A DNA stretch of 5,163 nt from JAULUH01 sp032111745 (GTDB lineage: Bacteria > Chloroflexota > Anaerolineae > JAAEKA01). This document shows, in pieces, positions 1-5,163 of the stretch. The first letter of the stretch is position 1, and every line of letters starts with the position of its first letter. Both the position numbers and the translations under genes were made by a program. The notes beneath the pieces are model-generated. The model was not told the origin of the DNA. It ran no database searches and saw only the letters and a list, made by a program, of their open reading frames with translations. Location: the NCBI GenBank assembly GCA_032111745.1, contig JAULUH010000488.1, positions 1 to 5,163 of the forward strand, written 5' to 3'.

Positions 1-331
1 GGTGGCCCCCAGCCTGCTGGCGGGAGCGGGCGCGGGGCTGGACAGCGAGTCCGGGGCCCTCAACCTGCAGACCTCCGATCCGCGGTTGCTGGCCCAGAGC
101 GGCCTGGACGACCTGCGCTTCGGCGACATCGTGGCCGTGAGGGACTGGGACAGCCGCTATGGCCACGGCTATTTGCGCGGCGCGGTCGTCGTGGGCGTCG
201 TGTGCCAGGGAGGCAGCTTTCGCAGCGGCTATGGGCCCGGCATCGCCGTGATCATGACCAGCAAGTCGGGGATGATCGAGCCGGTGATCACGGCCAGGGC
301 CAACATCGCCGAGCTGCTCGAGCTGAGGTGA
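1..331 (+). CDS. DUF4438-family protein, C-terminal part (5' end outside window)
   Basis: Only the last 109 or so codons are present. The reading frame is open to the left edge, so the GTG at base 2 is probably an internal valine rather than a start. The text resembles the C-terminal half of the DUF4438 family, whose members are, from memory, about 280 residues long and lack an established biochemical role (a Thermotoga maritima member has a solved structure). Recognisable signatures are a Gly/Ala-rich turn ending GAGLD (residues 10-14 of the visible part), NLQTSDP (21-27), GLDDLRFGDIV (34-44), the Tyr/Gly/His-rich DSRYGHGYLRGA (50-61), and SGYGPGIAVIMTS (75-87). No signal peptide or membrane segment is visible in this part. 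The TGA stop sits inside the ribosome-binding region of the next gene, four bases before its ATG, so the two are probably cotranscribed and translationally coupled. The family call comes from remembered motifs. A catalytic role is possible but unproven. Confidence 0.72.
   Translation, partial: VAPSLLAGAGAGLDSESGALNLQTSDPRLLAQSGLDDLRFGDIVAVRDWDSRYGHGYLRGAVVVGVVCQGGSFRSGYGPGIAVIMTSKSGMIEPVITARANIAELLELR
326..331 (+). promoter_or_regulatory. Shine-Dalgarno overlapping the upstream stop codon
   Basis: AGGTGA, four bases before the ATG at 336, is a strong match to the anti-SD sequence. It includes the TGA stop of the DUF4438 gene. This fixes the dehydrogenase start at 336 and suggests translational coupling between the two genes. 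Confidence 0.6.
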
Positions 332-335
332 GGGC

Positions 336-1196
336 ATGACGCAGTTGCTGGCCGGCAAGGTAGCCCTGGTCACAGGCGGCGGCCGGGGATTCGGCACCGG
401 CATCGCCCGCGGGCTGGCTCGGGCCGGTGCCGCGGTAGCCATCACCGACATCGTCGCCGAGGAGCTGGACCAGGCGGCCGGCGAGATCGTGACCCACGGC
501 GGCCAGGTGCTGCCTATGGTGGCCGACGTGGGCGATCTTGCGCAGATGATGGCGGCGGTCGACCGCGTCGTGGCGCGTTGGGGCCGGCTGGACGCGCTGG
601 TCAACAACGCCGGGCGCATCCATTTCGTCCCCTTCGCCGAGACCACCCCCGCCATCTGGCAGGACACCCTCAGCGTGAACTTGACCGGTGTCTACAACGG
701 CGTCAAGGCGGCCTGGGAGCAGATGAGGCAGCAGGGAGGCGGCCATTGCGTGACCATCGCCAGCGGCGCCAGCGTGCGGGGCTTCGTGGACGAGGTAGCC
801 TATTGCGCGGCCAAGCACGGCGTGGAGGGATTGACGAAGGCGCTGGCCATGGAGGGCGAGCCCCTGAACATCGCCGTGAACACCATGGGGCCGGGCAAGC
901 GGATCAAGCCGACCAACATCACCCGGGCAGAGGCCGCAGCCCTGCCCCCCGAGGAGCGGGCGGCGTGGGTCGACCCGCTGACCCTGGCGCCGGCCTTCGC
1001 CTGGCTGTTGAGCCAGCCACCGGGCCGTTTCACCGGCCTTCGTTTCGACGCCGGTCCCGTGGCCGATGCGATCGCTGCGGAAGGCTACGACTTCGAGTTC
1101 GCGCCTGAAAAGGTTACCCTCTATGTGGGTGATCTCATCCAGGGTCTGGAGCGGCGCAAGACCTGGACAACGCTGGCCACGCCAGGGATAGCATAG
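336..1196 (+). CDS. Short-chain dehydrogenase/reductase (SDR), probably NAD-dependent
   Basis: A 286-residue cytoplasmic oxidoreductase of the classical SDR type with a Rossmann fold. The dinucleotide-binding loop TGGGRGFG is at residues 13-20. An acidic Asp38 ends the second strand (AITD), which in this family favours NAD(H) over NADP(H). Asp64-Val65 matches the adenine-contacting DV, and NNAG is at 90-93. The catalytic tetrad is complete: Asn115, Ser143, Tyr156 and Lys160 (YCAAK). After the active site comes a PG turn (GPGKRIKPTN) where a substrate loop is expected. The protein runs some 30 residues beyond a typical 250-residue SDR, with an unusual tail from about residue 240 (DAGPVADAIAAEGYDFEF onward). 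The start has a good SD. It probably oxidises a secondary alcohol or reduces a ketone/oxoacid in the operon's pathway, but SDR sequences do not reveal the substrate. The SDR assignment is firm; the exact reaction is unknown. Confidence 0.93.
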   Translation: MTQLLAGKVALVTGGGRGFGTGIARGLARAGAAVAITDIVAEELDQAAGEIVTHGGQVLPMVADVGDLAQMMAAVDRVVARWGRLDALVNNAGRIHFVPFAETTPAIWQDTLSVNLTGVYNGVKAAWEQMRQQGGGHCVTIASGASVRGFVDEVAYCAAKHGVEGLTKALAMEGEPLNIAVNTMGPGKRIKPTNITRAEAAALPPEERAAWVDPLTLAPAFAWLLSQPPGRFTGLRFDAGPVADAIAAEGYDFEFAPEKVTLYVGDLIQGLERRKTWTTLATPGIA

Positions 1197-1213
1197 CACC
1201 CCCCTGGGCGTGC

Positions 1214-1218
1214 AGGAG
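1214..1218 (+). promoter_or_regulatory. Shine-Dalgarno of the VOC gene
   Basis: AGGAG, within AGGAGAAGG, lies seven bases before the ATG at 1226. It selects this start over the out-of-frame ATG at 1210. Confidence 0.6.
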
Positions 1219-1225
1219 AAGGATC

Positions 1226-1684
1226 ATGACCGTAACACTGATCAAGCACATGACGTTCGCCGTGCGGGACGTCGACAAATCTCTGGATGCCTACAAACGG
1301 CTGCTGGGCGTGCCGGCCGGCACGGAAGTCAAGACCTTCGCCAGGAGCCGCAACAAGGCTGCCATCTTCGACCTGGGCGGCATCGAGTTCCAGGTCACGG
1401 AATCGATGGACCCCGACGGGCGCTTTGCCTCCTGGATCGACCAGCGCGGCCACGAGGGGTTGCATCACATCTGTTTTGCCGTCGACGACATCGACGCGGC
1501 CCTGGCCGAGGCCCAGGCCAACGGCGCGACGCTGAAGGAGTGCTCCGCCTGCAAGGTCACCGGCAGCCACCCTCACCCCGAGGGCTGGGTGGCCTTCCTA
1601 CAGGACGAGGTGAGCGGCATCGAGATCGAGTTCATGCAGGTATACCAGGAGGGCGAGAGCGGCGACAGGCCGGAAGGCGTATGA
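1226..1684 (+). CDS. VOC superfamily protein, glyoxalase / methylmalonyl-CoA epimerase-like
   Basis: A 152-residue soluble protein built of two beta-alpha-beta-beta-beta modules, as in vicinal-oxygen-chelate enzymes. The first module starts with IKHMTFAVRDVDKSLDAY (residues 6-23) and ends with AIFDLGGIEFQV (46-57). The second starts with GLHHICFAVDDIDAAL (78-93) and ends with GIEIEFMQVY (131-140). Candidate metal ligands match the epimerase/glyoxalase pattern: His8, Gln56 (or Glu54), one of His80/His81, and Glu135. Length and the HHICFAVDDID segment are closest to methylmalonyl-CoA epimerase, but nothing nearby belongs to propionyl-CoA metabolism, so a different lyase, epimerase or isomerase of the same fold is as likely. 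An insert with the order C-x2-C-x5-H-x-H lies at residues 106-117. A strong SD precedes the ATG. It sits 29 bases after the SDR and 33 before the next gene, in the same apparent operon. Fold assignment is firm; function is open. Confidence 0.88.
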   Translation: MTVTLIKHMTFAVRDVDKSLDAYKRLLGVPAGTEVKTFARSRNKAAIFDLGGIEFQVTESMDPDGRFASWIDQRGHEGLHHICFAVDDIDAALAEAQANGATLKECSACKVTGSHPHPEGWVAFLQDEVSGIEIEFMQVYQEGESGDRPEGV

Positions 1685-1717
1685 GCCCCCTTTCCTCTCA
1701 GAAACAGGTCTAGATTT
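1685..1717 (+). other. Short spacer with weak ribosome-binding site
   Basis: This 33-base spacer is richer in A+T than its surroundings (for example TCTAGATTTATG) and has only a weak SD candidate, AGG at 1706-1708, nine bases before the ATG at 1718. Most other genes here have clear SDs, so the downstream aminotransferase-like gene may be translated less efficiently. I see no reliable -35/-10 pair and do not call a promoter. Confidence 0.35.
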
Positions 1718-2539
1718 ATGTCAATAACCGTTGTGGGACAGAGCGTGTCCGGGCGAGCCCGCAGGATGATGCAAGCGTTTGCCGCACCTGGAGCCGTCCC
1801 CATGGAACCGGCCGGCGAGGCCGGGGCCACCCCGGACAGCGTGCGCCAGGCCACCGTCGCGACCATGGAACGCCACCAGTGCGATCACTACACCCGGCGG
1901 CCCGGTCTGGCGGCCCTGTGCCAGCGGGTGGCCGGGCTGCTGGCGGAGCGGGGCATCGACGTCGATGCGGGTAGTGGCGTGATCATCAGCGGCAGCATTG
2001 AGGAAGCCCGCTTCGTCACCCTGCGGGCCCTGGCGGAAGACAAGACCGTCTACCTGCCCCAGGCGGTGCCGGCGACGCCCTATGCGGCAGGCATCGATTT
2101 CGCCGGCGCCACGCTAGAGGCCATCGATCCGGATGGGGAGCTGCCTTCTGTTTCGGGTGGGCTGCTGATCGTGCCCGATCCCAGCCCTGCGACGGGGCGC
2201 CCCATGGCAGAGGCTGTGCTCCAGCGCCTGGCGGCCTGGGCCGCGGCCGGCGACCTGGTCGTGGTGGTCGATGCCACCCTGGCGTCGCCACTGGCCCCCG
2301 ATGCTGCGCTGCCGACCCTGGCGGCCTGGCCCGAGACGGCCTCCAGGACGGTGATCCTGGGCAGCTTTCCCACCCCAGGCCTGGCGGCCTGGCAGGTGAG
2401 TTGGGTCGCCGGCCCCTCGTCGCTGGTGACGGCCGTGCGCGACATGAAGCAGGCCATGACGATCTGCACGCCGGCACCCGGCCAGTATGCCGCGCTGGCC
2501 GGCCTGGCGGGCCCCGCCGGCTCGATCGGGGAGGGATGA
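1718..2539 (+). CDS. Truncated aminotransferase-like protein lacking the catalytic lysine (pseudoenzyme)
   Basis: A 273-residue protein that aligns by eye with the N-terminal and large domains of fold-type I PLP aminotransferases. It has GAVPMEPAGEAGATP (residues 25-39, the usual GxxxLxxGEPDFxTP region), HYTRRPGLAAL (57-67), ISGSIEEARFV (90-100, the phosphate-binding TNGSQEA region), VPDPSPATG (152-160, where SNPTG is expected), VVVVDATLA (181-189, where SDEIY is expected) and LGSFPTPGLAAWQVSWVAGP (214-233). The Schiff-base lysine of the SK motif is replaced by Pro218-Thr219, the phosphate-binding Arg by Gln226, the NPTG Asn is gone, and the Tyr after DEI is lost; Asp185 is kept. The chain ends just after QYAALAGLAGP, so the C-terminal small domain (about 130 residues) is missing. 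The frame is intact and the next gene starts three bases after the stop. It may be a decaying paralogue or a non-catalytic partner of the downstream aminotransferase. The start is chosen because the N-terminus matches family layout; its SD is weak. Confidence 0.8.
   Translation: MSITVVGQSVSGRARRMMQAFAAPGAVPMEPAGEAGATPDSVRQATVATMERHQCDHYTRRPGLAALCQRVAGLLAERGIDVDAGSGVIISGSIEEARFVTLRALAEDKTVYLPQAVPATPYAAGIDFAGATLEAIDPDGELPSVSGGLLIVPDPSPATGRPMAEAVLQRLAAWAAAGDLVVVVDATLASPLAPDAALPTLAAWPETASRTVILGSFPTPGLAAWQVSWVAGPSSLVTAVRDMKQAMTICTPAPGQYAALAGLAGPAGSIGEG
2530..2534 (+). promoter_or_regulatory. Shine-Dalgarno of the aminotransferase gene
   Basis: GGAGG, within GGGGAGGG, lies eight bases before the ATG at 2543 and inside the end of the preceding gene. 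It supports 2543 as the start over the out-of-frame ATG at 2536, whose frame does not encode aminotransferase sequence before the gap. Confidence 0.6.
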
Positions 2540-2542
2540 GCG

Positions 2543-3744
2543 ATGACCCAACAGCCAGGCGACACCATTCCCGGCCGGATCGTGACGCCGGCCGAGCTGC
2601 AGGCGGTAGCCTCGGATGGCACCAGGCTGCGCTATGCCCTGATGGAGCTGGCAGCCGAGATTCCCGATGCCATTGCCCTGGGCCGGGGCGATCCCGACCT
2701 GGACACGCCCGCGCACGTGATCGCTGCCGCGAAGGATGNNNNNNNNNNGGCCGGGCCGATGTCCCGACCCCGGTGGCGGGCCTGCCGGCCCTGCGGGAGG
2801 CTGTGGCGGCCAAGCTGGCTGCGGACAACGGCGTGCCGGTCGACGCCGAGGGCGTGCTGGTGACGGGCGGCGGGCAGGAGGGCCTCTACCTGCTGATGCA
2901 GGCCCTGCTGGATCCCGGGGACGAGATTCTGGTGCCGGACCCGCGCTACACCAGCTATGACCAGGCCATCGCCCAGGCGGGGGCACGCATGGTGCTGGTG
3001 CCGACCCATCCCGAGGACGACTTCGACCTGCGGCCGGAGGAGGTGGAGAGGGCCATCACGCCGGCCACCAAGGCGCTGCTGATCGTCACGCCCAGCAACC
3101 CCACCGCGGGCATCGTCACCCCCGACAACCTGCGGGCCATCGCGGGGCTGGCGGAGAGGCACAACCTGATCGTGATCAGCGACGAGATCTACGAGAAGTT
3201 CGTCTACCCACCGGCGACCCATCTCAGCTTCGCCAGCCTGCCTGGCATGTTCGAGCGCGCGATCACCCTGGGTGGGGTCAGCAAGACCTATGCCATGACC
3301 GGCTGGCGCATCGGCTATGCGGCCGGGCCGCGGGACTTCATCGACGCGCTGACCGCGGTCAAGGCCGCGACCACCGGCGCGGCCGCCACGGTGAGCCAAT
3401 ACGCGGCCCTGGCCGCGCTCACCGGGCCCCAGGATGTGGTGGCCGAATACTACGACATCTATGCCCGCCGCCGCCAGGTGATGATGGACGGCCTGCACCA
3501 GCTCGGCTTCAGCTTCAGCGAGCCCCGGGGCGCGTTCTTCATCTACACCAACGCGGCCTCGTCCGGGTTTCCAGCCTTCGAGCTGAGCTACCTGCTGCTG
3601 AAAGAGGGGCACGTGCTGATCTTTCCCGGCACGGCCTTTGGCGACAAGTGGGTGGACTGGCTGCGCATCAGCCTGCTGCAGCCTGAAGATCAGCTGCGCG
3701 AGGCCCTGGATCGCATGGCGAGCGTGCTCTCCCGTCACGGGTGA
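2543..3744 (+). CDS. Class I/II PLP-dependent aminotransferase (interrupted by assembly gap)
   Basis: A pyridoxal-phosphate aminotransferase of the aspartate-aminotransferase superfamily, about 400 residues if the gap is closed. It should transfer an amino group between an amino acid and a 2-oxoacid in the cytoplasm. The first 65 codons, before the N run, carry IALGRGDPDLDTPAHVI, with GRGDPDLDTP at 47-56. After the gap the reading frame changes and the protein resumes at GRADVPTPVAGLPALREAV. Then come VTGGGQEGLYLL, the NPT motif (Asn codon 3097), DEIY (Asp codon 3181, Tyr codon 3190), the Schiff-base lysine in GGVSKTYAMTGWRIGY (Lys codon 3283, phosphate-binding Arg codon 3307), and the substrate-carboxylate Arg in WLRIS (codon 3664). 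All key residues are present, so it is expected to be active. The frame change is attributable to the wrongly sized gap, not to a real mutation. It starts three bases after the pseudo-aminotransferase, suggesting coupled translation. Substrate is unknown. Confidence 0.93.
2739..2748. other. Assembly gap (ten N)
   Basis: Ten N form a scaffold gap of nominal size inside the aminotransferase. Codons before it fall in the frame of 2543, and those after it in the frame of 2749. Restoring one frame needs a missing length of 2 modulo 3. Family spacing between the AAKD helix and the VAGLPALREAV segment suggests three or four absent residues, so 8 or 11 missing bases is the best estimate. Confidence 0.9.
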
Positions 3745-3768
3745 GTGCCCATCCCCATACCTTAGCAT

Positions 3769-3773
3769 AGGAG
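3769..3773 (+). promoter_or_regulatory. Shine-Dalgarno supporting a GTG start
   Basis: AGGAG lies six bases before the GTG at 3780. The first in-frame ATG is twelve codons further in and lacks such a site, so GTG is preferred. Confidence 0.6.
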
Positions 3774-3779
3774 CCTACC

Positions 3780-4781
3780 GTGTCACAAGCGTTTCAGGTC
3801 GGCACAGCCTCCGTCATGCCCGGCGAGGCCGGCCGGGGGGTCATCCCTGTGGGCGTCGACATGGCCGGGGACGCCCTGGGGATCCCGGTCATCGTCGTGC
3901 GCGGCGCGCAGGACGGGCCTGTGCTCTGGCTCAATGGCGCCACCCACGGGGACGAGCCCGAGGGGGCCTTCTCGATCTTCCTGGCCCTGGCGGAGCTGGA
4001 CCCCCAGCGGCTGCGGGGGACGGTGGTGGCGGTGCCGGCGATGAACGTGCCGGCCTTCGCCGCGGGCACGCGTGGGGACCCCCTGGATACCTTCGCCTAC
4101 GACATGAACCGGATCTATCCCGGCCGGGCCGACGGCTATCCGACGGAGCGCGCCGCGGCCGCGCATTGGCGGGCCATGCAGGATCATTGCGACCTGCAGA
4201 TCGCCATCCACTCCGGCGGGGAGCACTCCTACCTGGCCCACATGATCTTCGCCGCGGACAACGACGCCAGCCGGGAGCTGGCCGCGGCCATGGGCCCCAG
4301 CTGGCCGTTGGTGTTCAGCAGCCCCACCGGCAGTGGCAATCCCAGCTCCATGATCGCCAGCCTGGGCAAGGGGGGGATCACCGTGGAGCTGGGCGGCAAC
4401 TGCCGCACCCTGACCAGGGACTTTCACCTGGTGGCCCAGGACCTGGCGGCGAGCTACCTGAACGTGATGCGCCACTACGGCATGGTGGAGGGCCAGGCGG
4501 TCTACGCGGGAAGCTGGCAACAGGGCCACCAGATCGCGCTCCTGGCGCCGGCCTCGGGGATGTGGGTCGGCAATCCAGACCTGCCCTTCGAGCAGATGAT
4601 CGAGGCGGGCACGTTGCTAGGCCAGATCTACAACCTGTACGGCGACGTGGTCGCGGAGCTGCGCGCGCCCGAGGCGGGCGTGGTGTTTGGGCTGCGCCAC
4701 CGGCCGTCGGTGCTGGAGGGCCAGTGGTGCTGCTTTTTCGGCGTGATCGAGCGCACCGTGAGCGATCTCATCCAGCCGTAG
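3780..4781 (+). CDS. Succinylglutamate desuccinylase/aspartoacylase-family zinc deacylase (M14-like)
   Basis: A 333-residue metallohydrolase of the AstE/AspA family, a carboxypeptidase-like zinc fold that typically removes an acyl group from an N-acyl amino acid or amine. The zinc site is complete: His56 and Glu59 in NGATHGDEPEG (52-62), and His144 in the strand LQIAIHSGG (139-147). DMNRIYPG (108-115) supplies the Asn110-Arg111 pair that usually holds the substrate carboxylate, and Glu203 in ITVELGGN (200-207) is the expected catalytic acid/base. The C-terminal 100 residues (from about 230) form the usual beta-rich accessory domain, with alternating Gly and hydrophobic stretches such as LLAPASGMWVG. 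No signal peptide is visible, so it is probably cytoplasmic. The GTG start is backed by AGGAG. It sits 35 bases after the aminotransferase and 23 before an amidohydrolase, which suggests that it exposes an amino group for transamination. N-acetyl-diaminobutyrate deacetylase (ectoine degradation) is a related possibility, but the rest of that pathway is not seen here. Confidence 0.9.
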   Translation: MSQAFQVGTASVMPGEAGRGVIPVGVDMAGDALGIPVIVVRGAQDGPVLWLNGATHGDEPEGAFSIFLALAELDPQRLRGTVVAVPAMNVPAFAAGTRGDPLDTFAYDMNRIYPGRADGYPTERAAAAHWRAMQDHCDLQIAIHSGGEHSYLAHMIFAADNDASRELAAAMGPSWPLVFSSPTGSGNPSSMIASLGKGGITVELGGNCRTLTRDFHLVAQDLAASYLNVMRHYGMVEGQAVYAGSWQQGHQIALLAPASGMWVGNPDLPFEQMIEAGTLLGQIYNLYGDVVAELRAPEAGVVFGLRHRPSVLEGQWCCFFGVIERTVSDLIQP

Positions 4782-4793
4782 CAGGGCCACGCC

Positions 4794-4799
4794 GAGGAG
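4794..4799 (+). promoter_or_regulatory. Shine-Dalgarno of the amidohydrolase gene
   Basis: GAGGAG lies five bases before the ATG at 4805. It supports that start for a gene that runs off the window. Confidence 0.6.
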
Positions 4800-4804
4800 A
4801 TGTC

Positions 4805-5163
4805 ATGCTAGATCTCAGCATCAGAGGAGGCCGGGTCGTCACCGAGCATGGCAGCATGCTGGCCGATGTCGGCATCGAGCACAACCAGATCGTGATGGTG
4901 GCCGCCGCCGGCACCCTGCCCGCGGCTCGCCGGGAGATAGACGCGGAGGGCAAGCTGGTCTTGCCGGGCGCCATCGACATCCATTTTCACGTGCGCGCGC
5001 CCTCCCATCCGGAGCGCGGCACCTTTGCCACGGAAACCCAGGCTGCCGCGGCCGGCGGGGTGACCACGGTGCTGGAGATGCCCATCAGCCTGCCCTGCTG
5101 TGCGACCAGGGCGGTGTTGGAGGATCGCAAGGCGCTGGGGCTCTCGCAGGCCTACGCCAACTT
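4805..5163 (+). CDS. Amidohydrolase, dihydroorotase/allantoinase/hydantoinase type (3' end outside window)
   Basis: The first 119 codons of a metal-dependent cyclic amidohydrolase, a family of about 450 residues. The N-terminal beta-sandwich strand LDLSIRGGRVVTEHGSM (residues 2-18) is followed by the typical ADVGIEHNQIVMV, then the conserved KLVLPGAIDIHFHVR (50-64). There His60 and His62 are the HxH metal ligands on the first barrel strand, and Arg64 follows as in dihydroorotases and allantoinases. Next come ETQAAAAGGVTTVLEMP and a proline-rich loop (ISLPCC), which match the second strand of allantoinase/hydantoinase-like members. The carboxylated lysine and remaining ligands lie beyond the window. 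The reaction would be hydrolysis of a cyclic amide or ureide such as a hydantoin, allantoin or dihydropyrimidine. The absence of other pyrimidine-synthesis genes nearby argues against a biosynthetic dihydroorotase. It is adjacent to the deacylase and presumably in the same operon. Confidence 0.88.
   Translation, partial: MLDLSIRGGRVVTEHGSMLADVGIEHNQIVMVAAAGTLPAARREIDAEGKLVLPGAIDIHFHVRAPSHPERGTFATETQAAAAGGVTTVLEMPISLPCCATRAVLEDRKALGLSQAYAN

Noticed and set aside
288..1199. Long antisense open frame (303 codons) opposite the SDR
   Set aside because: It is the complement-strand shadow of a high-GC gene. The translation is low-complexity and Arg/Gly/His-rich with no recognisable domain, while the + strand encodes a complete SDR.
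1210..1713. Second + strand open frame overlapping the VOC gene
   Set aside because: Its translation is Arg/Gly/Pro-rich and matches nothing, whereas the frame from 1226 has a strong SD and full VOC motifs.
1718..2539. Truncation of the aminotransferase-like gene by a sequencing frameshift
   Set aside because: No small-domain sequence appears in any frame after 2539; the next aminotransferase's own N-terminus begins at once. The missing lysine also lies well inside the clean frame.
2401..2738. Frame leading into the post-gap aminotransferase from 2401
   Set aside because: Before the gap this frame has no aminotransferase motifs. The true N-terminus (GRGDPDLDTP) is in the frame of 2543, so the apparent upstream extension comes from the mis-sized N run.
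3760..3771. Possible hairpin CCTTAGCATAGG before the deacylase
   Set aside because: Only three base pairs would form around a six-base loop and no T-run follows, so it is neither a terminator nor a convincing operator.
3783..4529. Antisense open frame (248 codons) opposite the deacylase
   Set aside because: It is a compositional shadow rich in His/Arg/Gly/Val with no domain. The + strand carries the complete zinc-site motifs.
1131..4775. Twelve-base direct repeat GATCTCATCCAG at 1131-1142 and 4764-4775
   Set aside because: Both copies are inside coding frames as Asp-Leu-Ile-Gln using preferred codons. There is no extended similarity around them, so chance is the simplest explanation.

Overview
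The window is a GC-rich (roughly two-thirds G+C by eye), gene-dense stretch. All seven recognisable genes lie on the + strand, with gaps of only about 3 to 35 bases. Most starts have a good Shine-Dalgarno sequence, and I see no terminator or convincing internal promoter. It therefore reads as the interior of one metabolic operon that enters from the left and continues past the right edge. GC content, compact layout and gene types would fit a free-living bacterium such as a Chloroflexota (Caldilinea/Litorilinea-like) or similar GC-rich lineage. That placement is a weak inference, since no rRNA or phylogenetic marker is present. A run of ten N shows that this is a draft scaffold.

Layout, left to right: (1) the C-terminal part of a DUF4438-type protein (to 331); (2) an NAD-type short-chain dehydrogenase (336-1196); (3) a small vicinal-oxygen-chelate (glyoxalase/methylmalonyl-CoA epimerase-like) protein (1226-1684); (4) a short aminotransferase-like protein lacking the catalytic lysine and the C-terminal domain (1718-2539); (5) a complete-looking class I/II PLP aminotransferase interrupted by the ten-N gap (2543-3744); (6) an M14-type succinylglutamate desuccinylase/aspartoacylase-family zinc hydrolase with a GTG start (3780-4781); (7) the N-terminal third or so of a dihydroorotase/allantoinase/hydantoinase-type amidohydrolase (from 4805, running off the end).

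Together the set looks catabolic. Two metal-dependent amide hydrolases could release an amine or amino acid from a cyclic or N-acylated compound, the aminotransferase could take the amino group, and the dehydrogenase and VOC protein could process the carbon skeleton. The actual substrate cannot be read from the sequence. The most unusual items are the pseudo-aminotransferase immediately upstream of a true aminotransferase, and the unassigned pathway as a whole.
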